In this document: one piece after another, positions 31,821 through 42,459 of the stretch
Numbering within the stretch: the first letter of the stretch is position 1
How the letters are laid out: each line of letters begins with the position of its first letter
Assembly: GCA_001310415.1 (NCBI GenBank)
Contig: BAXE01000005.1
Coordinates: 124,001-188,000 of the forward strand
DNA: 64,000 bases
Reading direction: 5' to 3'
Source: Enterovibrio sp. JCM 19048
GTDB taxonomy: Bacteria > Pseudomonadota > Gammaproteobacteria > Enterobacterales > Vibrionaceae
Notes under the pieces: model-generated
Told to the model about the DNA's origin: nothing
The model's database searches: none
The model's input: only the letters and a program-made list of their open reading frames with translations
Position numbers and translations under genes: made by a program

Positions 31821-32167
31821 AAAGCCTCTGTTATCTCATCATCGTCCATGACAAGTGAGAGTCTTCATTCTTTCATGCCCCAGAGAACGGGAATGACAGG
31901 GCGTTATCCATCGCCGCTTACGCACGTTCGCTGAAAACAGGAGCGACGTTATCTCATAGAGTTGAAGATAATGACAAGTAAATCAGCAAAAATATTCACT
32001 TTGATTGCTTGTTACTACGGTTTTGGGGCGATTTGATAAGTTTGCATTCTGTTTACGATATATGGTCTATTTTCCTCTGAACGGAAGGCAACCTGACTTT
32101 CCTGCTTGGACACCAAAAAAAGGCTGCGGATTACGCAGCCTTTCTTGATATTGGATATCCACCGGTA
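31821..32167. other. Intergenic region upstream of gltS
   Basis: 347 bp between gltS (promoter side) and the amidohydrolase gene (3' side). It contains the amidohydrolase terminator and otherwise nothing I can identify. Confidence 0.5.
32115..32143 (-). terminator. Terminator of the amidohydrolase gene
   Basis: AAAGGCTGCG / CGCAGCCTTT stem with a 5-nt loop. On the minus strand a T7 run follows. Confidence 0.85.
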
Positions 32168-33969
32168 TCAGTGACGATGAGGAATAATGCCTGCAATCAT
32201 CATGGTTTCTGTTGCAAGTGCCTGACACTTCTTGGATTCCGCACAGCTTATCATGGCATTTTCATCCGGCTTTTTGGTGTATATGACCTTGCCGTCTTTG
32301 ATGGTGGTCAGCACCTTGATATCTGCCAGTTTCAGCGGGTCGATTTCCAGTGGGTTGTCGGACAGCACCACGAGATCGGCCACTTTTCCTGGTTCAATCG
32401 AGCCTTTGCTGTCTTCCTCGAAGTGTTGATAGGCCGCCCAGATAGTTTGTGCTTTCAGGGCTGTCATAGCAGAAACCCGTTGATCCCGTCCAAGTACACG
32501 CCCACTTCGGGTAATGCGGTTTACCGTTGCCGAGTAAACGCGCATGGAATCTGGGAAGGCAACCGGCGCATCATGGTGTGAGGTGAAAATCATGCCGCGA
32601 TCGAGCGCCCAGCCGGTGGGTGAAATGTTCTCAGCACGCTCGTCACCCAGCACAGACTGTGCATGCCAGTCACCCCAATAGAAGGTATGCATTGGGAAGA
32701 AGGAAGGCATGATGTTCAGTTCGTAAAAAGATTGCACCTGATCTTCACGGGCGGTCTGGGCATGGATTGCGACAAAGCGGCGCTCCTTCGCACCATACTT
32801 TTCAGTGGCACGGGCCACGGCACGGATATATTGGTCGATGGCTGCATCACCGTTGGCATGGGTCAGCAACTGCCAGCCATTTCCATGGCCTGGGCGACAT
32901 ATTTGTCCGCGTCTTCATCCGACATGATCGGATAACCACGGTAGCCCGGTTTCTGACCTTCCGGCGGCACCAGGTAGGGTTGCGTCAGCCAGGCCGTTTT
33001 GCCTTGCGGTGATCCGTCCAGCGTCAGTTTTACCCCGCCTACGCGGAAGCCATTGTGATATGTACCGTCGTAGTAAGGCGGCTTCATGATTTCAGTGCCG
33101 AGCTGAATGTCGGTGTAGGCCACCACATCCAGCAGTAGTTTTTCCTTTTGCGCGATGTCATACATGGTTTTGACACTGTCAGTCATGGTACGGCCTTCCT
33201 GCGCCGTGGTGTAACCGTACTTGGAATACAGCTTCATCCCGGCCTGGAACAGCATCTCGTTTTCTTCAGGGCTAATCTGGGTAAACAGCGGGATAAGTGC
33301 GCCAAAGAAAGCGGATTCTTCCAGCACGCCGTTAGGTTCCTGGCTGTCTGGCAAGCGGCGGATAACGCCCCCGGCAGGGTTTTTGCTGGCCGCCGTGAGG
33401 TTCATCATTTCCAGTGCTTTACTGTTCAGGACACCAATGTGGCCAGACTGATGGATGATGAGAATCGGCACATCTTTCGAGACGGCGTCCAAATCGTAGC
33501 GGGTAGGGTGGATTTGCTCTTTGAGCTGGGAGTCGTCATAACCAAAGCCGATGATAAATTTCTGGCCTTTGTTGCCGGGCACAGCCGCCCATTTACGCAG
33601 TGCGTCCTGCAGGGAGGCAATATCCGTGACTGGACCATCCGGTGGAGAGAGCAGGTTAGCTGAAACCGCCTGAAGCCCGGTATTCATTACATGGCCGTGT
33701 GCATCAATAAAGCCGGGAATCATGGTCAAACCCTGCAAATCGACGACTTTGGTACGCGGGTCTGCAAATCCCATGACGTCTTTGTCCGAGCCCACGGCCA
33801 GTATTTTACCGTCGCGGACAGCAACGGCCTGTGCCTCGGGCTGTCCGTCATTCACGGTAATGACTTGCGCATTGTGGTAGACCACATCAGCTACCGGTTT
33901 CGCGGGGCTGGTGGCGTAAGCATGTCCTGCTACGAGAGATAACAGACACGCGGGGACGATGGCTTTCAT
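32168..33969 (-). CDS. Exported YtcJ-type amidohydrolase
   Basis: About 600 residues. A signal peptide (VPACLLSLVAGHAYA) precedes an amidohydrolase_3 TIM barrel with the metal site FIDAHGHV near 96, and later EGRTMT, THANGDAA and HHDAP motifs. The break near 32872 (one base lost) restores GQLLTHANGD. Start at 33969 with AAGGAA 6 nt upstream; the longer frame to 34011 would run into the upstream gene's stop. YtcJ-like enzymes hydrolyse amide or related bonds of small molecules, and a periplasmic location is predicted. It lies 42 bp downstream of the deaminase gene, probably co-transcribed. Confidence 0.8.
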
Positions 33970-34011
33970 ATTTTTTCCTTGTCTTTGGCTGGGCGGGACA
34001 TCGGCAGTCAC

Positions 34012-35025
34012 TTAGTGTAGGTGGTTCACCACGGTGAAATCGTCCAGCTTTTGCATCATTGCCTGTTTGGCCTCCGGAGATACGAAGGCGGCTTCAATGG
34101 CATTGCGTGTAAACTGGGCAAACTGTGACCGGGTCGGTGCCATTGCATGATAGAGCGCGAGGAAATTATCCGTCATATAGCCGCCAAAGAAAGCAGGATC
34201 ATCGGAATTTATGGTTACACAAAGACCTCTATCCAACAGCCTGATTATGTTGTGGTCTTTCATGGAATCAAACACGCGAAGCTTGATGTTTGACAGTGGG
34301 CAGACAGTCAGAGGCATCCGGGAAAGTGCCAGTTCACTGACCAGTTCATCGTCCTGAACACATTGAACACCATGGTCAACGCGGCTGACGTGCAGCAGAG
34401 AGATAGCATCACGGATATTCTGGGCAGGCCCTTCTTCACCCGCGTGGGCAACGGTTTTCAGCCCCAGTGAGAGTGCCTCGGCAAAGACACGGGCAAATTT
34501 TTCCGGCGGGTTGCCAAGCTCTGAGGAGTCCAGTCCGACGCCAACAATTCGGTTAAGGTGCGGCTTGGCCTGTTCCAGGGTTTCAAATGCCGCTTCTTCA
34601 GAAAGGTGGCGCAGGAAGCACATGATGAGCTGGCTGGTGATCCCCAGCTCTTTTTCACCTTGTTTGAGTGCGTGGTAAATGCCGTTAATCACAGTATCAA
34701 ACGCAATACCCCGCGCGGTGTGAGTTTGTGGGTCAAAGAAAATCTCGGTATGAATCACGTTATCCGCTTTACAGCGCATCAGGTATGCCCAGGTTAAATC
34801 GAAGAAATCACGTTCAGTGATGAGCACATCCGCACCCTGGTAATAGATATCCAGAAACGATTGCAGATCCTGGAAGTGGTAGGCATCGCGTGCTTCTTCG
34901 ACCGAGGCATAGGGCAGTGAGACATTGTTTCGCTGTGCCAGCTCAAACATTAATTCGGGCTCCATTGAGCCTTCAATGTGCAGGTGAAGCTCCACTTTGG
35001 GCAGGCGGCGAATAAAATCTTCCAT
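34012..35025 (-). CDS. Adenine/adenosine deaminase family protein (adenine deaminase type)
   Basis: 337 residues and intact. A zinc-dependent deaminase with metal site ELHLHIEGSMEPEL at the N-terminus, catalytic HAGEEG near 195, SRVDHG near 220 and NSDDPAFFGG near 275. The motifs FFDPQTHTARGI and GLDSSELGNPPEKF are those of the adenine deaminase branch (Aah1/PA0148-like), so adenine to hypoxanthine is the favoured reaction. Start at 35025, with GGAGGG 7 nt upstream. Confidence 0.85.
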   Translation of the reverse strand: MEDFIRRLPKVELHLHIEGSMEPELMFELAQRNNVSLPYASVEEARDAYHFQDLQSFLDIYYQGADVLITERDFFDLTWAYLMRCKADNVIHTEIFFDPQTHTARGIAFDTVINGIYHALKQGEKELGITSQLIMCFLRHLSEEAAFETLEQAKPHLNRIVGVGLDSSELGNPPEKFARVFAEALSLGLKTVAHAGEEGPAQNIRDAISLLHVSRVDHGVQCVQDDELVSELALSRMPLTVCPLSNIKLRVFDSMKDHNIIRLLDRGLCVTINSDDPAFFGGYMTDNFLALYHAMAPTRSQFAQFTRNAIEAAFVSPEAKQAMMQKLDDFTVVNHLH

Positions 35026-35191
35026 AAACATCCCTCCAGATAGATGGTGAACAACCGAAAATGAGGAAAGGAAACGACGACGTGATGACGGGGTCGCTGA
35101 TGGCTGTTCAGATACCCACATAATAGGCAGTGGGTGTGCAACCTGTGCTGCGTATCTTCTAAATTTTGGCAGAAAGTGGGTGGGATGAAGC

Positions 35192-35216
35192 AAAAAGGCC
35201 GCCAAAAAGGCGGCCT
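35192..35216 (-). terminator. Terminator between the Nramp-like and deaminase genes
   Basis: GGCCGCC / GGCGGCC stem with a 5-nt loop. On the minus strand TTTTT follows, separating the two transcription units. Confidence 0.8.
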
Positions 35217-35226
35217 CAGGAAGAAA

Positions 35227-36440
35227 TTAACCGATAAATTTGCCGATGAAGTTCTGGATGTTGCTGAAGCTTGATACCGCCATGACAATCACAATCGCAG
35301 CACCAATCAGCGAGAGGTAAATCGGGTGTTTGTAGTCACCAACGATGTCTTTGCGGCGTGTTGCAGCCAGAACAAAACCGAGTACCACAGGCAGGATAAT
35401 ACTGTTCACCAGACCTGCCAGCATCAGCAGCAGAATTGGCATGTTCATCATCACGGTACCCACGCTGGTGATGATAATGAAGGCGACACACCAGGCTTTT
35501 TCATTGCGTGCAACGACCGGGAATAGGGTCTTGATGAGTGAAATCGCCATGTAGGAGTTGCCTACCACTGAGGTGATTGACGCCACGAACAGCACCAGAC
35601 CGAAAATGAAGTAACCGATTTCACCGGCGCCCTGACGGAACGCATCCGCCGCTGGGTTGGCTGTATCCAGTACCGCGCCGGTTGCGATAACACCGAAGAC
35701 CGCCATAAACAGCAGGATACGGATAACCACAGCAATCGAGATACCTGCCCATGCCGCTTTGTTGATAAAGCCAATGTTGTCGCGGCCTTGCAGACCCACA
35801 TCCACCAGACGTTGTGCACCCGTGTAGTAGCCACCTACCGCGCCACCCACAATGGTCAGGTTGGCAGAAGCAGGCTGCCCATGTCTGTTGGCATCACCGC
35901 GGCTGACAGGGTTTCACCCATTGGAGGCAGGCTGGTCATCGCCACGTAGGCAATCAGGACGATCATGAACAGGCCAAGGTAGCGCGCCATTTGGTCCATG
36001 CGCTTGGATGCGTTGTGAACCACAAACAGCAAACAACCAATCACACCGGTAAACAGGGCGCCCCAGGTTGTGTCCACGCCGGTCAGTACGTTGATACCCA
36101 GCGCAGCACCACTCACGTTACCAAAGTTGAATGCCACCGCGCCCAGCGCCAGCAATACACCGATGAAGTAACCGGCTCCCGGTGCAATCTTGTTGGCAAT
36201 GTCCTGAATACGCAGGCCGGAAACGCCCACAATGCGCCACAGGTTCATCACGATACCGAAAGTGATAAACATGGATGCGAACACAGGGAACGCCATGTCG
36301 ACTTTGTAGATGTTAGTGAAAACAGCAGTTTGAGTCAGAAAGCCTGGGCCAACAGAAGTGGTAGCCATAAGGAAAGCGACGCTGAAAATGGCTTTGGATT
36401 GCCAGTCGGTCTTAAGATGTGTGTGTGCTTTGGTGGTCAT
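35227..36440 (-). CDS. Nramp-related divalent-metal-type transporter, frame restored
   Basis: About 405 residues with eleven or so membrane helices of the Nramp/SLC11 fold. Helix 1 reads TSVGPGFLTQTA where true metal transporters have DPGN, and the helix-6 region is LTIVGGAVGGYY. The break near 35878 (one G lost) restores DMGQPASANLTIVGG. Start at 36440. Loss of the DPGN metal-binding motif suggests the substrate may not be Mn/Fe. The neighbouring deaminase and amidohydrolase hint at a nucleobase or organic solute, but this is only a guess. Confidence 0.7.
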
Positions 36441-36714
36441 GCCGAATCTCGATTTTTTGTTGTCTCTCTCTTTATAAAAAAAGAAAAACAACTGACCGGG
36501 ATCAGCTGGTAGAGAGCCGTTAAGCTCTTGAAAAGTCGGAACCCTTGCGGCTCCGTTTTTGCTGGGCGCGAATGTTAGTGACTCGCCGGAGGATTGTCAA
36601 TCACTTAATTTGACAAAATTTTCAAGGTTGCCAGGCGGTTACATTTTTTTATTGGCAATGTTATCGGTGGCGTCTTACCCTTGCAGGCAAAAACTACAAC
36701 CATGGAGAAATGGA

Positions 36715-37382
36715 ATGACCGTTTTCTTTCGCGTCATAACAGGCTTTATTCTGCTCTTTGCTGCTGCGGCGAATGCCGCACCGTTTTCGGCTGACAGTTG
36801 CGATATTGATACTTCGCTACTTAACAAGCGGTATGACAACGATCTCGACTACAAAAACACCCGGGCGGACACAGACTTCTTTCTGCTTGTGTATTCAAAC
36901 TCGCCGCGCTTTTGCGACTACATGGAGCGAAAGGGACGTGAAGACAGTGTGCGTTTTCAGTGTGAATCGGACAATGATTTTGGCTGGGTCGTCCACGGCT
37001 TGTGGGGAGAGTCCCGCAAAGCCTATACATCGGGCAACTTCGAAGGCATCCACGTTATTGCAAAGGTGATTTGAAACCGCTCCCGCTTAAAACCCTTGAG
37101 CCGTACCTTTGCATGAGTCCGGGCACCCGTTTACTGCAGGGGCAGTGGGAAAAACACGGTGCGTGTGATTTCAGCTCGCCAGAGCAGTACTTTGGGACGA
37201 CACTTTCGCTGGCGCAGCGTTTCAAAGTGCCACCAGAAAACCTGAACCCCAAACAGGCGGTGCGGTGGATGCGGGACAATAACCCGGCGCTCAAACGGAT
37301 TTGGTTGCACCAGACCCGGACAGAATTTGGTATTTGTTTTGATAAAAACTTTGATGTGATGTCTTGCCCGAGGAGAAGATAA
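36715..37382 (+). CDS. Ribonuclease T2 family protein
   Basis: About 222 residues with a signal peptide (TGFILLFAAAANA). Catalytic motifs CAS1 WVVHGLWGE near 95 and CAS2 GQWEKHGAC near 140 each bring a catalytic His. A periplasmic or secreted endoribonuclease like E. coli RNase I. The break near 37047 (one C lost) restores GHPRYCKGDL between the two motifs. GGAG lies 8 nt before the ATG. Confidence 0.88.
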
Positions 37383-37459
37383 GCATTTATTAAAACAAAC
37401 GCCATACGCATTTATATTCATTTCGTTTGTTATAAATTTTATTAAGGAGTGGACTTAAC

Positions 37460-37942
37460 ATGGATGTTACTGTCAGGCGTTATGATGAAAAAGATGAAAA
37501 TGCCGTGCTGGGAATCAGTTTGGATAAATCACAAACAGAGTTTACTGTCACGCCTGAAAGCTTTTCCCAGGAAGACAGTGAAGACATTGATCGTTATGTC
37601 ATTGTCGTAAATGGTGCCGTTTCGGGTTATTTAAAAATAGACAAAGCGTATTCAGCCGGAAAAGTTGATTGCGAACCAAAATCTATAGGGTTAAGAGGGT
37701 TAGCATTAGACTCACGCCTTCAGGGCAAAGGCATTGGTAAATTAGCATTACGGGTGTTATGCCTCCAATTGCCCAAAGACTACCGCCAACACAACTGGCT
37801 ATATCTTACCGTGAACTGTCGCAATCTGCCTGCGTACCGTTGTTATCTTGCCAGTGGCTTCGAAGACACGGAAAATCTCTATTTAGGCGGCCCCGTGGGC
37901 CCGCAATACATTATGCGTGCGAAACTGAGTGATGAAAGTTAA
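37460..37942 (+). CDS. GNAT family N-acetyltransferase
   Basis: 160 residues and intact. The acetyl-CoA-binding motif is RLQGKGIGKLAL near 88, followed by NLPAYRCYLASGF. AAGGAG lies 10 nt before the ATG. The substrate is unknown. It is flanked by AT-rich intergenic DNA, apparently monocistronic. Confidence 0.8.
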   Translation: MDVTVRRYDEKDENAVLGISLDKSQTEFTVTPESFSQEDSEDIDRYVIVVNGAVSGYLKIDKAYSAGKVDCEPKSIGLRGLALDSRLQGKGIGKLALRVLCLQLPKDYRQHNWLYLTVNCRNLPAYRCYLASGFEDTENLYLGGPVGPQYIMRAKLSDES

Positions 37943-38254
37943 CGCGAAATAATCGAATAATTATTCGTGTGACGTTTATTTTTTATGTTGAAAAGCACTG
38001 GCGGTGGAGATTATTTTCCTCTGAGTGTTTAAATAATTATCTATTATTTTTTCTGGCAGTATTTTTTACATGTGTAATTTGTGGCTGAGTGATTGTCTCT
38101 TTAATGAATCATTTAATTCTATTAAATGTCATGTATCTGCTTTATTTAAAACTGTGACGCTCAGTGGTGTAATGAAGAATAAATACTTACCAAAAGTGGC
38201 AGAATAAAGTTGTCGGTGTTTGACTGAATGGGTCAAATAAGAAGGACGACAACT
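37943..38254. other. AT-rich intergenic region
   Basis: 312 bp of AT-rich sequence with no supported gene. It presumably holds the promoter of the M28 peptidase gene. Confidence 0.5.
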
Positions 38255-40068
38255 ATGAAAATATCCAACGTTAGTGCAAAGAAAGTAATTCTTGTGGCCA
38301 TGAGTGCTGCATTGCTTACTGGCTTTGCAGGCTGTGAAGACCCGCGGTGGGTTGCGAACAAAGTCAGTAAGGCGATTAAAGAGAAGCGCTTGGTTGACCA
38401 TCTTGAAGCGCTGGAAGTGGCGGCAGTCCCGACGGAAGATGGCAATGCCACCACCCGTGTTGCAGGCAGCGATGGCTATGCCAACTCTGCGGATTACATC
38501 AAACAAACGCTGGAGCGCAACGGGTTTGAGGTTACCCTTCAACCTTTCGATTTCAGAAGCTGGGTTGAGCTTGAAGGCACCACGCTGTCTGTTGGTGGCG
38601 TCACCCTGGTTCACCAACATGATGCCACTGATGATATCCCAGCCGATTACGCCACCATGTCCTATTCGGGCAGCTCAGACGGTGACATCAACGCTGAAAT
38701 CGCCTTTGTAACACCCGATTTTGATTTCGACTCAGCGGATTATGATGATACCGATGGCTGTGAAGCATCGGACTTTGACGGTGTTGATGTTTCCGGAAAA
38801 ATTGCCGTGATCCAGCGGGGCGGCTGTACCTTTGATAGCAAAGTCGTCAATGCGGAGGCAGCAGGTGCCGTCGGCGTGATTGTGTTTAACCAGGGCAACA
38901 GCGAAGGACGCAAAGGGGTCATCAGCGGCACGTTGGGCAGTGATACACAAGCCAGCATTCCAGCGTTTGGTGCCCGCTACGATCTGGGTAAGGAATGGTA
39001 TGACACGCTACAAGCAGAAATGCTTTCTGCGGCACTGAATGTCGATGTGAAAGACGAAGTGGTAGTGACCCAGAACCTGTTGGCAGAAACCAAAGGGGGC
39101 GATCCGGATCAGATTGTCATGCTGGGGGCGCACCTCGACTCGGTTGCAGCAGGGCCAGGTATCAATGATAACGGCTCAGGTAGCGCAGGTGTCCTTGAGT
39201 ACGCTATCCGCCTGAACAAGAAAATGAAAACCCTGCCGGTTAAACAGAAAAACAAAGTCCGCTTCGCGTGGTGGGCGGCCGAGGAAGCGGGTCTGGTAGG
39301 CTCTGACTACTACACCAACGAAGTTTTCTCCGCATACTATGACGATGCTCAGGCACAAATCATGGACGAACTGGGTGTGACGGATCCCAATGATCTCACT
39401 GATGAACAGTGGGACATGGTCGAAGCCCGTTATCTTGAAATCAACCCGGTGAAAATGTACCTGAACTTCGACATGATCGGCTCGCCAAACTATATCTTCG
39501 GCGTGATGGATGGTGACCTTTCCGATACCAAAGACAGCCTGGCAACGCCTACCCAGGTGACTTTGAGCCACCTGAAGGCACAGGCCACATCGAAGGGATG
39601 TTCGTTGAATTCTTTACCGATAAAGGTGAGGCGACAGTACCGCAGGCATTGTCAAAACGCTCTGACTACTCAGGCTTTGCTGACTGGGGTATTGCTTTCG
39701 GTGGTTTGTTCACCGGTGCCGAGCGCGTGAAGTCGGCGGAGGAAGCCGATCAGTTTGGTGGTGAAGTGGATGTTGCCTATGACAAGTGTTATCACCAGTC
39801 GTGTGACGATCTGAATAACGTCAACTTCGGTGCCATGACCACCAATGCACAGGCGCTGGCTTATGTCGCCACTTACTACGCGATGAGTGAAGATCTCTAT
39901 GCGGAAGAGCAGGAAAGCAAAGCGAAAGACGCCAAATTGATGCTGCGTTCCCTGGCGACAGACAACAAGCGCAATCAACACCGTATTGGCGAGAAAATCA
40001 AAGCTGCTGCGCGTGAAGTGTCTGATCACGGCCACTTCCACGGTGACTTTGATAAAGACCGTAATTAA
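38255..40068 (+). CDS. M28 family zinc aminopeptidase lipoprotein with PA domain
   Basis: About 604 residues. Lipoprotein-type signal (lipobox GFAGC), PA protease-associated domain around 130-240 (KIAVIQRGGCTFDSK), then an M28 catalytic domain with the zinc/catalytic residues in LGAHLDSV, GINDNGSG, WAAEEAGL, FDMIGS and YHQSCDD. It resembles secreted leucyl/arginyl aminopeptidases of Vibrio. The break near 39577 (one G lost) restores GTGHIEGMFVEFF. Start at 38255, with AAGGA upstream. Confidence 0.88.
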
Positions 40069-40091
40069 CCGGAAAACTGAAACACTGACCG

Positions 40092-40115
40092 AAGGGAGCC
40101 GAATGGCTCCCTTTT
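40092..40115. terminator. Terminator between the M28 and AraC genes
   Basis: AAGGGAGCC / GGCTCCCTT perfect stem with a 4-nt loop and a T run, between convergent genes. Confidence 0.85.
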
Positions 40116-41049
40116 CAGTTTTGGCTCAGTTGGCGTATTTCTGCCGGCGTCAGACCGAATTCCCTCACTAGTGCGCGGCTCAAGGTGCGGCCGGAAACAA
40201 ACCCCAGCGACAGGGCAATCTGCTCCACGGAGTCTTCGCCATAGCGCAGGGCGTTATAGGCTTTCAGCCGTCGCCAGTGGTTGAGGTAACTGATAGGCGC
40301 TACCCCCAACGCTTCCTGAAAGTGGCGCACAAGTGTGGCTTTAGACATGCCGATTTGCTTTCCCAGCTCTTCAAGCGTCCAGTCTTTTCCGGGTTCGTGG
40401 TGGATTAACTCAAGCGCCTGGCGAAGCTGCCTGTGGTGGACGGCACGGATGAAGCTGTACTTTTCATGATTTTCGTTTAGGAACTGGCAAAGAAGCGTTA
40501 AAAACAGTGCCTCAGCCAGTTTATTTACGATGGGGTTTCGCTGGATCCCGCCGAGTTTGATGTATTCATGGATAAGGGTGATCAAGCGCCATGGCGTGCT
40601 GTCTTCCGCGATGTGTTTCAGGGTAATCACAGGCGGCAAAGCCTGGAGGATAGGGTGGCTCAAGCCTTGTTCGAACGTCACCAATCCACACATCAGCTCG
40701 TGTGTGGTTTCGCCGTGTTGGAACATTGGGGCAGAAAGCTCGCAGGCTTCAATCACTTCCTCGCTGGCGTATTTCTTACTGCCTGTTTGATCGGCAATCC
40801 AGTGGGAAGCACCGTTAGGCAGGATGAAAATGTCCATCTCAGAAATCTGTTGCGGTGAATGACCCTGAACACCGAGGTAACAATCACCCCGCATGGCGAT
40901 ATGGAAGCGCGGAAAGTCCCTTTGTTTTAGCGAGACTCCCCAAGCGCGCTCAATTCTGAGCTGAAAAATATCGTCCCCTTAAATCGCATTGTTTCAAAAA
41001 CATCGGAGAGAAACTTGAGTGTTTCCTGGGCTTTGATTCCTTGAGGCAC
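40115..41049 (-). CDS. AraC-family regulator with cupin N-terminal domain, frame restored
   Basis: About 311 residues: cupin_6-type sensor domain (residues 1-190) and a C-terminal AraC helix-turn-helix pair (LEELGKQIGMSKATLVRHF, VEQIALSLGFVSGRTLSRA). The frame beginning at 40894 lacks the first 50 residues. Adding one G to the run 40975-40978 joins it to FLSDVFETMRFKGDDIFQLR. A GTG at 41049 is the likeliest start. It is divergent from the cytochrome P460 gene and may control it. Confidence 0.75.
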
Positions 41050-41344
41050 AGATTTGATTCCCTGAACAACATCAGCAGCGCTAACTCTAGCTTAGACTCA
41101 TTGAGCGCGCCCAAAACTCGGGCGATCCCAATGTCACTGAGGTGAGAATTTGGAAGTAATAGCCAAGGGTAACCGCCAAACCTTTCCCGGATGCGGCCTG
41201 TAATGCCTGTCATCAAGCCGCTGCAGCTGACGACTTTGTATTTACCCAGTATTACCCAGTGCTGCGCTACGGCAAAGCAAAGGGTGAAGAGGCATCTGGC
41301 GGTTTTGATTCGCAACTAAGTAAATAGAAAACAGGAGTAATATT

Positions 41345-41886
41345 GTGAAAAGGAACGCTTTTATGGTGACCGCAGCGCTGTTTTTATTGAGCCCTGCTGC
41401 GTCAGCGGGTGATTCATTTTCTGAGTACGTGGATGAAAAGGGTGTTATCTCATTCCCTGAAGATTTCCGCACTGAGATGGTTCACCTCGGCTCGTGGTTT
41501 GTACCGGAAGGCGGTGCCAGCGGTTTTCATGACGTTTATACCGAAAAATCCACCGTGGAAGCTACCGGAAAACCGGCAAGTTTCCTGATGGTGCCACTAT
41601 CGTGAAGGAATTACGTGCAGCGAATACTGGTGATTTCACCACGGGTCAAGGGGTGAGTCATGAAACCGGCGAATTGAAGCAATGGTTTGTCATGATCAAA
41701 GATACGGAAAACCGTTTCTCAGGGAATGATGTGTGGGGAGATGGATGGGGATGGGCGTTGTTTATGCCAAAAGACAAATCCCAGAATGCATCCTCAAACT
41801 ACAAAAATGATTGCCTTGGCTGTCATGTGCCAGCGAAAGAGACTGACTGGATATACACCGAAGGCTACCCCGTGCTCAGCGAGTAG
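41345..41886 (+). CDS. Cytochrome P460-family protein
   Basis: About 181 residues with a signal peptide (ALFLLSPAASA) and a single c-type heme motif CLGCH near 157. P460-type proteins are periplasmic and oxidise hydroxylamine or bind nitric oxide. The related cytochromes c'-beta share the fold, and I cannot distinguish them here. GTG start with AGGAG 8 nt upstream. The break at the A run 41569-41572 restores GKTGKFPDGATIVKEL. Confidence 0.82.
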
Positions 41887-41906
41887 CCTGCCAAGTGCTT
41901 CAAGAT

Positions 41907-41933
41907 AAAAACGGCTCATTACGAGCCGTTTTT
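41907..41933. terminator. Bidirectional terminator between P460 and HIU hydrolase genes
   Basis: AAAAACGGCTC / GAGCCGTTTTT perfect stem with a 5-nt loop between convergent genes. Confidence 0.9.
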
Positions 41934-42282
41934 ATTCCCGGTAGATAGAGTAGCCGTAAGGGGAAATCATCAGGGGAAGGTGGAAATCCTGCGAATGGTC
42001 TGCGACGCCAAAGCGGATAACAATGTCGTCAAGGAAAGGGATTGGCGCAAGGGGCGTGTTGGATCTGACAAAGTAGGCCATGGTGGAAAAGACCAGTTGG
42101 TATTGGCCGGAGGTAAAACTGGCACCTTCCAACAGGGCGCGGTCAGTCGTGCCGTGGATGTTGCTGACGGTGCTGTGGAGCGGCTCCAGTCCATCTTCGC
42201 CGATACGATATAGCGCAATCTTCACACCACTGGCCGGGAGTCCTTTGGTGGTGTCTGTCACACGTGTCGTCAGTTTTCCCAT
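41932..42282 (-). CDS. 5-Hydroxyisourate hydrolase (transthyretin-like)
   Basis: 116 residues and intact. Catalyses hydrolysis of 5-hydroxyisourate in urate catabolism. N-terminal KLTTRVTDTTKGLPASGV and the C-terminal family signature YGYSIYRE are visible. No signal peptide, so cytoplasmic. Start at the third ATG (42282), 8 nt after GGAG. No urate oxidase is nearby; the upstream MFS carrier may supply a purine. Confidence 0.88.
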   Translation of the reverse strand: MGKLTTRVTDTTKGLPASGVKIALYRIGEDGLEPLHSTVSNIHGTTDRALLEGASFTSGQYQLVFSTMAYFVRSNTPLAPIPFLDDIVIRFGVADHSQDFHLPLMISPYGYSIYRE

Positions 42283-42459
42283 AACCATCACTCCGGAGAC
42301 AATTGTCGACGTCCTTTATTTGTACCCTAGCACTGGTTTGCAAAAATACAGAATACCGGATGGTGAAAGTTTGAGCAGTCTCTTGTGTGTTAAATTTGTT
42401 TTGCAACCAAAGGGATAAAGCGGGCAACCGAGGTCTTTTTCTCTCAGTTGCCCCATTTG

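Noticed and set aside
40950..41315. A minus-strand open frame containing RERFGGYPWLLLPNSHLSD, which looks protein-like.
   Set aside because: No ribosome-binding site and no recognised family. It overlaps the restored AraC N-terminus and the promoter of the P460 gene, so it is most likely chance.
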